In this document: positions 1 through 5,931 of the stretch, piece by piece
How positions within the stretch are numbered: the first letter of the stretch is position 1
Layout: every line of letters starts with the position of its first letter
Assembly: GCA_027347125.1 (NCBI GenBank)
Contig: DAIERC010000409.1
Span: forward strand, 1 to 6,857
Direction: 5' to 3'
DNA: 6,857 bases
From: Ignavibacteriales bacterium
GTDB taxonomy: Bacteria; Bacteroidota; Ignavibacteria; Ignavibacteriales; Ignavibacteriaceae
Made by a program: the position numbers and the translations under genes
The notes under the pieces: model-generated
What the model was told of the DNA's origin: nothing
Seen by the model: only the letters and a program-made list of their open reading frames with translations
The model's database searches: none

Positions 1-1129
1 AGTTAATTTTAAGAACCGGTTTCATCATGAAAACACCAACGATAATTAGCGCCGGGGCCGTAGCAATTTCTGGAACAACGGATAACAACGGAGAAATGAA
101 CATGAATGGTATAAATAATAGTCCGGATACAACGGCAGTTAAACCGGTTCTTCCGCCTTCTTCGATACCGGTTGCAGATTCAATATACGCTGTACCGGCG
201 CTTGTTCCGAACAAACCGGAAATTGTAGTAGAGAAAGCATCTACTATTAAAGATTCTTTTACATTTCTCGGCTCGCCGTTCTCATCAATTAAATCGGCGG
301 CTTCCGCAACTCCCACAAAAGTTGACAAACTATCGAACATGTCGGTAAACAAAAACGCGAAGGTAATAGGCCAGATTGCAAATTTAAGCGAGCCTATAAG
401 ATCCATTTTCATTATCAAACTAAAATCAGGACTGGCAAAAAATCCTTTCCATGTAACAAGCGTAGGAAGCCCGAAGTTAACCGCGGATGCATCACCGTAC
501 AATCTTCCGATAGGAATGGAAATAATCGTGGTGGTAATTATTCCTATTATTAAAGCGCCTTTTATTTTTTTTACAATAAGTAAAGCTGTAAGCAATAAAC
601 CGATTAAAAAAGTAACGCTTATTGCATCCATTTTGCCTAATTTAATTAATGTTTCGGGGTCGCCCACAATAAACTTTGCGTTAACAAAACCGATCAAAGC
701 AATAAACAAACCTATTCCTACCGAAACGGCAAACCTTATTTGTTTTGGAATTGCCTTTACTATAGATGTTCTAATGTTAAAAACGGAAAGGATTAAAAAT
801 ACAATACCTGCCCAAAAAACCGAACCCAAAGCGGTTTCCCATTTTACTCCCATATTTATAACAACTGAAAAAGCGAAGAAGGCGTTTAGCCCCATACCCG
901 GCGCAACCAGTATCGGATTCTTAGCGTATATGCCCATCATAATTGTACTGAAAGCGGAAACAAGAACCGTTGCCGTTAAAACTCCGTTAAACGGCATTCC
1001 GGTTTTACTGATAATTGCCGGGTTAACTACAATAATATACATTGCTGCCAGAAACGTTGTTATTCCGGCAAGCAACTCGGTTTTTATATCTGTCCTGTTT
1101 TTTTTCAGTTCGAAAAATTTTTCAAGCAT
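1..1129 (-). CDS. AzgA-type NCS2 family purine (hypoxanthine/guanine/adenine) permease, C-terminus cut by window edge
   Basis: Reading the minus strand from an ATG at 1129 gives 376 uninterrupted residues running off the left edge; AzgA-family proteins are usually about 430-450 residues, so roughly the last 55-75 are missing. The protein is strongly hydrophobic with many membrane segments. Family landmarks seen: APGMGLNAFFAF at residues 76-87, an FTDMFDSLSTFVGVAE stretch at about 261-276, and the AzgA signature GTSAGTAYIESATGIEEGG at 308-326 followed by RTGL. The acidic residues in the last two stretches lie where this family binds substrate. Known role of the family: proton-coupled uptake of purine bases across the inner membrane. 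Which purine cannot be told from sequence. The start is bounded by an in-frame TAA six codons upstream; no clear Shine-Dalgarno is seen. It lies 91 bases downstream of the exporter permease on the same strand, so co-transcription is possible but unproven. Confidence 0.93.
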   Translation of the reverse strand, partial: MLEKFFELKKNRTDIKTELLAGITTFLAAMYIIVVNPAIISKTGMPFNGVLTATVLVSAFSTIMMGIYAKNPILVAPGMGLNAFFAFSVVINMGVKWETALGSVFWAGIVFLILSVFNIRTSIVKAIPKQIRFAVSVGIGLFIALIGFVNAKFIVGDPETLIKLGKMDAISVTFLIGLLLTALLIVKKIKGALIIGIITTTIISIPIGRLYGDASAVNFGLPTLVTWKGFFASPDFSLIMKMDLIGSLKFAIWPITFAFLFTDMFDSLSTFVGVAEAADLIDENGEPRNVKESLIVDAFSTTISGLFGTSAGTAYIESATGIEEGGRTGLTAVVSGLLFIPFMFISPLLSVVPEIATAPALIIVGVFMMKPVLKIN

Positions 1130-1220
1130 TATAATAATTCTGATTTATTTTATAAAAGACATTATGTAACGCGATAAAACCTAATTAAAAAACTAGTCAT
1201 CCATAACAGAGCTGGTATTT

Positions 1221-2486
1221 TTATTTTACTTTCAACCACTTTACAACTTCCGACCATTTCGGCTTCTTTCCCGTCATAAGTACCCCGACACGGTATATTT
1301 TACCGGCGATGGGAAAGATAGCGAGCATTGTGGCGATACTTACTAAAATTGAAATTACGATTTGAATAGTGGGCACATCGGTTATGGCTATTCTTGCGGG
1401 CATAACTATTATTGAAGCGAAAGGAAACATAGACGCTATTTTCGCGATTGTGTTGCCGGGGTTGTCGTTTAGAGATAAAGAAATAAAAAACGGTACCATT
1501 ATTAAAATAGTAACCGGCCAAACGCCTGATTGCGCGTCCTGGTCGTTGTCAAAAATAGAACCGACGGAAGCAAACAAACCCAGAAAAGTAATTAGGCCTA
1601 TAAAATAATTAAACAATACAAATACAATATTTCCCATTGTAATTGAAAGTGTAAGCTCCTCCGGAAGTATAAACCACGATGTTGATATTATAGCCATTAA
1701 CGGCAGCAGCCAGATGAACATTTGCACAACACCGGTAATACTATTGCCTAAAATTTTTCCTACCATCAACTCGGTACTGCTTGCGGACGAAAGCAATACT
1801 TCAACAATCCTGTTGTTCTTTTCCTGCACCACCGAACGCATTATCATTGTGCCAAGCAAGATAAGGCTGAAATAAAGAAGAAACGTAAAAAGAAACGCAA
1901 CAATTGTATTTCCTATTCCTTCTTGATGTATCTCTTTATCCGCCGATATTCTAAAGCCGTTAAAATCAACGCTTGCACGGGCAAAAGATATTTGAGCCTC
2001 GCTTAAATTTTGTCCGGTAAAATAAACTTCTATCAACGCTTTATTTATAGGCTGTTTTATTCTATTAAAAAGTGAAGTGTTGTTTGGATTCTTGGAATAA
2101 TATTCAATCTTTTTATCTTTCAAAGCGGAATCCGGTATGAATACGATCCCGGTCAGTTTATCGTTTAGAATATCCTTTTTAAGTGAATTTAATCTTGTAT
2201 CAAACTCACTTTTTGTGCCGGTTGAAAATGATACTTTTAGATTGCCGGTTTTTACATCATTCTGTTCCTGGAATGATTTTACCAATGCGCCCGTTAATTG
2301 CGGCGTTTCGGAAATTATTTCTATATTTGCTTTTGTGTCGCCGCCCATCGAAATAAAAAATGTTTGCATACCTAAAATTGCAAACAAAAATATCGGCACA
2401 AGAAGAGTCATCAATATAAAAGCTTTGCTGAAAAGCTTTTCCCTAAGTTCTCTCTTTATTATTGCAAGTGTTCTACGGTTAAACAT
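1221..2486 (-). CDS. ABC-2 type transporter permease, NatB/YhaP-like (COG1668)
   Basis: A 421-residue membrane subunit of an ABC exporter. One N-terminal membrane helix (about 21-46) is followed by an extracytoplasmic domain (about 47-190) and a cluster of membrane helices at about 192-216, 248-272, 284-310, 323-340 and 374-398. The loop QEKNNRIVEVLLSS (221-234) followed by ELMVGKILG is the hallmark of the NatB/YhaP branch, and the C-terminal IYRVGVLMTGKKP also fits it. The reading frame is open 39 codons further upstream, inside the ATPase gene, but the ATG at 2486 is the right start: it has a strong AAAGGAGG site six bases away and begins one base after the ATPase stop codon. The partner is the adjacent ATPase. 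NatAB in Bacillus exports sodium, but many relatives have unknown substrates, so the cargo here is not assigned. Confidence 0.92.
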   Translation of the reverse strand: MFNRRTLAIIKRELREKLFSKAFILMTLLVPIFLFAILGMQTFFISMGGDTKANIEIISETPQLTGALVKSFQEQNDVKTGNLKVSFSTGTKSEFDTRLNSLKKDILNDKLTGIVFIPDSALKDKKIEYYSKNPNNTSLFNRIKQPINKALIEVYFTGQNLSEAQISFARASVDFNGFRISADKEIHQEGIGNTIVAFLFTFLLYFSLILLGTMIMRSVVQEKNNRIVEVLLSSASSTELMVGKILGNSITGVVQMFIWLLPLMAIISTSWFILPEELTLSITMGNIVFVLFNYFIGLITFLGLFASVGSIFDNDQDAQSGVWPVTILIMVPFFISLSLNDNPGNTIAKIASMFPFASIIVMPARIAITDVPTIQIVISILVSIATMLAIFPIAGKIYRVGVLMTGKKPKWSEVVKWLKVK

Positions 2487-2487
2487 C

Positions 2488-3414
2488 TTACGCCTCCTTT
2501 CCGGTTTTTGTTTTATTGTTGCCGCCTGCCGCTTCAATAAATATTTCATGGAGCGATATATCGTTGGCGCTGAATTTATTAACCGTAATATTATTTTCAA
2601 CAAGAAGTTTTAACAACTGCTGTATCTGAGCCGAGTCCTTTACGCGAATACCGGTGGAGTTTCCAAAATCCTCAATGCTTTCAACGAGAGGATTGTTCTT
2701 TAGGAAAGAAATATTTCCTTCATAGTTAAGGCTTACGTTTTTTTGTGCGTATTTAGTTTTTATCTCTTTAAGCGAACCATGCAGTATAACCTTTCCTTTT
2801 TCAATCATTGCTATCTGGTCGCACATTTTCTCAGCAAAGTCCATTAGGTGCGTAGAGAAGATAATTATTTTTCCTTTTGATTTAAGCTCGACTATTATTT
2901 CGCGGAGCAGGTCAGTGTTGATCGGATCTAAACCGGAAAAAGGCTCATCAAGAATTATAAATTCGGGGTTGTGAAGTATGGTTGTAATAAACTGTACCTT
3001 TTGTTGATTACCTTTTGACAGGTCTTCCAGCTTTGAGTTTTTTCTGTCTGCCAGTTCAAATCTTTCGAGGTATTCGTTTGCTCTTTTTTCAACCTCTCTG
3101 CCTGTTTTACCTTTTAGTTCGGCAAAGTAAAGAAGCGTTTCCATCACTTTCATCTTTTTGTAAAGGCCGCGCTCCTCGGGCAGGTAACCTACTTTGTCCT
3201 TAAACTCCTGCCCAATTTTAGTCCCTCTTAAGATCACCTCGCCGCTGTCGGGAATATAAATATTCATCATCATTCTTATAGTAGTGGTTTTACCGGCGCC
3301 GTTACGGCCTATTAAACCGAATACAGAGCCTTCAGGTACGGCAAATGAAATATCATCCACTGCCTTGAACCCGTCAAATGTTTTGACGAGATTTAATACT
3401 TCCAATGCATTCAT
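2488..3414 (-). CDS. ABC transporter ATP-binding protein with C-terminal DUF4162-like region (NatA/YhaQ-like, COG4152 type)
   Basis: A 308-residue nucleotide-binding subunit that powers the adjacent ABC-2 permease at the cytoplasmic face of the membrane. Visible motifs in order: Walker A GRNGAGKTT (36-44), Q-loop region GYLPEERGLY (76-85), signature LSKGNQQKVQ (132-141), Walker B FIILDEPFSGLDP (152-164) with catalytic Glu157, and the H-loop STHLM (His189). The Q-loop position carries Glu80 instead of Gln, and the signature is LSKGN rather than LSGGQ; as I recall, both are usual in this COG4152 branch. Residues from about 215 onward form a separate domain resembling DUF4162, common on exporter ATPases of this kind. 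The ATG at 3414 is preceded by AAAAAGG with a seven-base gap, a moderate ribosome site. It is first in the operon, and transcription should start in the divergent region 3415-3654. Confidence 0.94.
   Translation of the reverse strand: MNALEVLNLVKTFDGFKAVDDISFAVPEGSVFGLIGRNGAGKTTTIRMMMNIYIPDSGEVILRGTKIGQEFKDKVGYLPEERGLYKKMKVMETLLYFAELKGKTGREVEKRANEYLERFELADRKNSKLEDLSKGNQQKVQFITTILHNPEFIILDEPFSGLDPINTDLLREIIVELKSKGKIIIFSTHLMDFAEKMCDQIAMIEKGKVILHGSLKEIKTKYAQKNVSLNYEGNISFLKNNPLVESIEDFGNSTGIRVKDSAQIQQLLKLLVENNITVNKFSANDISLHEIFIEAAGGNNKTKTGKEA
2493..2500 (-). promoter_or_regulatory. Strong Shine-Dalgarno site that sets the permease start
   Basis: On the minus strand AAAGGAGG lies six bases before the ATG at 2486, within the last codons of the upstream ATPase gene. 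It decides between this start and an upstream in-frame ATG at 2603, and with the TAAGATG stop-start junction it suggests coupled translation of the two exporter subunits. Confidence 0.85.
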
Positions 3415-3484
3415 GTGTATGCCTTTTTACTTTTTCTTGATTTTACTAAGGGTAAGAAATTTGTTTTATAAATTAACTTTTTTG

Positions 3485-3505
3485 TATCCTTTTTGCAAAA
3501 GGATA
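3485..3505. repeat. Perfect 9-bp inverted repeat (operator or hairpin candidate) in divergent intergenic region
   Basis: TATCCTTTT and its exact reverse complement AAAAGGATA are separated by three bases (TGC). The repeat sits about 70 bases upstream of the ATPase start and 150 bases upstream of the ABC-F start, between two divergent genes, a position suited to an operator. It could equally be a small RNA hairpin in the ATPase leader. No regulator gene is present in the window to pair with it. Base composition is AT-rich, but the stem includes two G-C pairs and no mismatch. Confidence 0.45.
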
Positions 3506-3609
3506 TTAAAAAATATTAATTCCAAATTGCGGCAAAACTGAAAAATGGTATGTGGCACATTACAGTAAAATTATTTTAATTAAACGCTATAAAAGTAAAA
3601 TAAAGTTGT

Positions 3610-3641
3610 TATATTTGAAGCTGTTTTTTTAATTATATAAT
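3610..3641 (+). promoter_or_regulatory. Candidate promoter for the ABC-F gene
   Basis: TATATTTG at 3610-3617 matches the Bacteroidota -7 consensus TAnnTTTG and would give a leader of about 30 bases, but no TTG-type -33 box is seen 17-23 bases upstream. A sigma70-like TATAAT also occurs at 3636-3641, with TTGAAG 15 bases before it; that would leave only a very short leader before the ATG at 3655. I favour the first element, with low certainty. Confidence 0.35.
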
Positions 3642-3654
3642 GAGATAACCAATT

Positions 3655-5280
3655 ATGCTAAGCACAAGCAATATTAGCTTAAGATACGGCAAACGTGTTT
3701 TATTTGAAGAAGTAAATATCAAATTCACACCAGGCAACTGTTACGGAATCATTGGTGCTAACGGCGCGGGAAAATCTACCTTTTTGAAAATATTATCCGA
3801 AGAACTTGATCCTTCGTCGGGTGAAATAATTATAACGCCGGGGCAAAGACTGGCTGTTTTAAAGCAAAACCAATTTGAGTATGATAAATTTGAAGTGTTG
3901 AAAACCGTTATCGCCGGTCATAAAAAATTATTCCGGATAATGGAAGAGAAAGACGCGCTTTACGCCAAGCCGGATTTTTCCGACGAAGACGGCATCCAGG
4001 CATCAGTGCTTGAAGGCGAATTTGCAGAGCTTAACGGATGGGAAGCCGAAGCTGAAGCTGCGTCGCTTTTGGTAGGACTTGGAATAAACGATGAACTTCA
4101 TTATAAAAAAATGGCCGAGCTTTCCGGCAATGAAAAAGTAAAAGTACTTTTGGCGCAGGCGTTATTCGGAAGCCCGGATATTCTACTTCTTGACGAACCA
4201 ACGAACCATCTTGATATTCAATCCATCAACTGGCTGGAGGAGTTTTTAATTAATTTTAAAAACACCGTAGTGGTTGTTTCGCACGATAGGCATTTTCTTA
4301 ACAACGTTTGCACTCACATAGCTGATATCGATTACGGCAAAATTACGGTTTACACGGGTAACTATGATTTCTGGCTTGAATCAAGTCAGCTTGCATTGCA
4401 GCAGGCAAAAGACTCGAATAAAAAAACCGAAGCTAAGATAAAAGAGCTGCAGGAGTTTATATCCAGATTCAGCGCCAATGCGTCAAAGTCGAAGCAGGCA
4501 ACCTCAAGAAAAAAGCTTTTGGAAAAATTAACCATCGAAGAGATAAAACCGTCGTCAAGAAAGCTTCCATACATCAATTTCAAACCTGAAAGGGAAGCAG
4601 GAACAAGCATTTTAACTTTAAAGAACGTAACAAAATCTTACGAGGGCGAGGAAGTACTAAAGGATGTTTCGTTTACGGTAAATAAAGGCGATAAGATCGC
4701 GTTTGTCGGCTCGCATGATTTATCAAAAACCACGTTGTTCAAAATATTAATGGATGAAGTAAAACCCGACGCCGGCGAGTTTGAGTGGGGTGTAACCACT
4801 TCGCAAACATATTTCCCGAAAGAAAATTCATCATACTTTAACGTGGACCTCAATTTAATTGAATGGTTAAGACAGTATTCGAAAGAAAAAGATGAGACTT
4901 TTATAAGAGGATTTTTAGGCAGAATGCTTTTTTCTGGTGAAGAATCGCTAAAGAAAGCCAACGTATTATCCGGCGGCGAAAAAGTGAGATGCATGATAGC
5001 CAGAATGATGCTTAGCGGCGCAAATGTACTTTTGCTTGACGAACCTACCAATCATCTTGATCTTGAGGCTATCACCGCGCTTAATAACGGTCTGATAAAT
5101 TTTAATGGCGTTGTATTATTCGTTTCGCACGATCATCAGTTTATACAAACAATAGCAAACAGAATTATAGAATTAACGCCTTACGGTATGATAGACAAAT
5201 CGATGACCTTTGATGAATACCTGGAGGATCCCGAAGTTAAAAAACTCCGCGACGTACTGCATGAAAATGTTATGGTGTAA
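3655..5280 (+). CDS. ybiT: ABC-F family ATPase, YbiT-like (soluble, ribosome-associated type)
   Basis: A 541-residue protein with two ATP-binding domains in one chain and no membrane segments, as in ABC-F proteins, which bind near the ribosomal E site and modulate translation. Domain 1: Walker A GANGAGKST (34-42), signature-like LSGNEK (156-161), Walker B ILLLDEPTNHLD (176-187), His210. The P-site-tip linker covers about 240-312, including SRFSANASKSKQATSR (270-285), which together with the N-terminal MLSTSNI matches my recollection of E. coli YbiT. Domain 2: degenerate Walker A GSHDLSKTT (352-360, Ser in place of the Gly before Lys), canonical LSGGEK (438-443), Walker B with Glu463, His492. 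Length is close to YbiT (about 530). The ATG at 3655 fits the conserved N-terminus; the ribosome site is weak. A housekeeping translation role is more likely than antibiotic resistance, but a resistance role is not excluded. Confidence 0.93.
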   Translation: MLSTSNISLRYGKRVLFEEVNIKFTPGNCYGIIGANGAGKSTFLKILSEELDPSSGEIIITPGQRLAVLKQNQFEYDKFEVLKTVIAGHKKLFRIMEEKDALYAKPDFSDEDGIQASVLEGEFAELNGWEAEAEAASLLVGLGINDELHYKKMAELSGNEKVKVLLAQALFGSPDILLLDEPTNHLDIQSINWLEEFLINFKNTVVVVSHDRHFLNNVCTHIADIDYGKITVYTGNYDFWLESSQLALQQAKDSNKKTEAKIKELQEFISRFSANASKSKQATSRKKLLEKLTIEEIKPSSRKLPYINFKPEREAGTSILTLKNVTKSYEGEEVLKDVSFTVNKGDKIAFVGSHDLSKTTLFKILMDEVKPDAGEFEWGVTTSQTYFPKENSSYFNVDLNLIEWLRQYSKEKDETFIRGFLGRMLFSGEESLKKANVLSGGEKVRCMIARMMLSGANVLLLDEPTNHLDLEAITALNNGLINFNGVVLFVSHDHQFIQTIANRIIELTPYGMIDKSMTFDEYLEDPEVKKLRDVLHENVMV

Positions 5281-5301
5281 CCTTCCGTAAAACAAATTTC
5301 T

Positions 5302-5339
5302 TTCGACCTTCTTTTTTACATAAATAAAAGAAGGTTGAA
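5302..5339 (+). terminator. Stem-loop downstream of the ABC-F gene, probable terminator
   Basis: Bases 5302-5315 pair with 5326-5339 to form a 14-bp stem containing one G-T wobble, with a 10-base AT-rich loop. It starts 22 bases after the ABC-F stop. The inner stem is T-rich on one side and A-rich on the other. The trailing T-run is weak on the plus strand (AACAATTTC), so termination may be partial or factor-assisted; the position is nevertheless typical. Confidence 0.6.
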
Positions 5340-5396
5340 CAATTTCTGCATACAAAAAATTCCGCCGGTTAAAACAAATCGCTTTCCCAATTGTCT

Positions 5397-5422
5397 TATA
5401 CTAAAAGTATTTCAGTACCTGA
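5397..5422 (+). promoter_or_regulatory. -10-like box and two adjacent short palindromes upstream of the DUF6515-like gene
   Basis: TATACT at 5397-5402 resembles a -10 box, without a convincing -35 partner. It overlaps a perfect 5-3-5 inverted repeat (ATACT/AGTAT, 5398-5410), followed at once by a 4-3-4 inverted repeat (TCAG/CTGA, 5412-5422). Together they lie 33-58 bases before the start codon, in a place fit for promoter control or leader folding. The arms are short and could be chance. Confidence 0.25.
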
Positions 5423-5441
5423 TAAAATTATTTTTTATAGC

Positions 5442-5448
5442 AAAGGAG
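5442..5448 (+). promoter_or_regulatory. Shine-Dalgarno site that sets the start of the small exported protein
   Basis: AAAGGAG lies six bases before the ATG at 5455. It favours this start over an in-frame ATG at 5335, which has no such site, overlaps the stem-loop after the ABC-F gene, and would bury the signal peptide behind 40 extra residues. Confidence 0.85.
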
Positions 5449-5454
5449 ACAACC

Positions 5455-5841
5455 ATGAAAAGGAAAGCAGTGCAATTCGAAAGAATAATTATCGTCGTGG
5501 CAATGTTCATGTTCGTTTTTACAGCGTTAACCGGGGCGCAAACAAAAAGAGAAGAAAGAATTCACAGGCGGGCAGAACGGGTAGTTGTTAAAACACCAGT
5601 GAGATACAATGAAGTGATTGTAAAGGACAGACATTATTATTTTCGTTCCGGTGCTTTTTATGAAAGAAGGGCGAACGTTTACGCTGTGGTGCCCGCTCCC
5701 ATTGGTGCAAAGATTACAATTTTACCGGCGGGTTACAGAATAATTCATCTGCACAGAAAAAGATTTTATTTCTTTGCCGGAGTTTATTATAAATATATAC
5801 CGCGCGAAAAAGTTTTTGTAGTTATAGAAAAACCTTTATAG
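5455..5841 (+). CDS. Small basic exported protein, DUF6515-like
   Basis: A 128-residue protein of unknown function. Residues 1-28 look like a cleavable signal peptide: basic start MKRK, hydrophobic core IIIVVAMFMFVFTAL, and likely cleavage after TGA at position 28. The mature part, about 100 residues, is strikingly basic (about 22 Lys/Arg) and rich in Tyr and Phe. Two related aromatic segments, YYFRSGAFYE (61-70) and FYFFAGVYYK (104-113), flank a central APIGAKITILPAGY (81-94); this YY-x-G-x-YY, PIGA and LP-x-GY pattern is what I associate with DUF6515, found in envelope proteins of several phyla. It probably acts in the periplasm or at the envelope; there is no lipobox, because no Cys is present near the cleavage site. 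It has its own leader after the upstream stem-loop and is convergent with the nuclease gene, so it is likely transcribed alone. Confidence 0.82.
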   Translation: MKRKAVQFERIIIVVAMFMFVFTALTGAQTKREERIHRRAERVVVKTPVRYNEVIVKDRHYYFRSGAFYERRANVYAVVPAPIGAKITILPAGYRIIHLHRKRFYFFAGVYYKYIPREKVFVVIEKPL

Positions 5842-5931
5842 GCAAGGAATAAAAAGCGAGACGACGAACGTGAAACACCAGAGGTAAGATGTTCAATGTA
5901 AAAAAAACTGGTATAAAATCTTAATGCAAAG

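Noticed and set aside
27..1169. A 380-codon plus-strand open frame
   Set aside because: It is the antisense shadow of the NCS2 permease: the minus strand encodes the AzgA signature motifs and membrane segments across the same span, while the plus-strand protein is low-complexity and matches no family I know.
1181..1196. Small hairpin CTAGTT/AATTAG with a TTTT loop between the ABC permease and NCS2 genes
   Set aside because: Six weak pairs including a wobble and no T-tract; too unstable to call a terminator.
2487..2603. N-terminal 39-codon extension of the ABC-2 permease
   Set aside because: It overlaps the ATPase end, lacks family similarity, and the ATG at 2486 has a strong ribosome site at ideal spacing.
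2137..2613. Plus-strand open frame of 158 codons opposite the permease
   Set aside because: Shadow of the minus-strand permease and ATPase genes; it has no ribosome site and no recognisable domain.
5335..5454. N-terminal 40-codon extension of the DUF6515-like protein
   Set aside because: It begins inside the stem-loop after the ABC-F gene and would hide the signal peptide; the ATG at 5455 has AAAGGAG six bases upstream.
5842..5931. Interleaved short complements (ACCAG/CTGGT and TAAGAT/ATCTTA) in the convergent gap, pseudoknot-like in order
   Set aside because: Arms of five and six bases over AT-rich DNA are expected by chance, and no clear terminator or RNA gene emerges.
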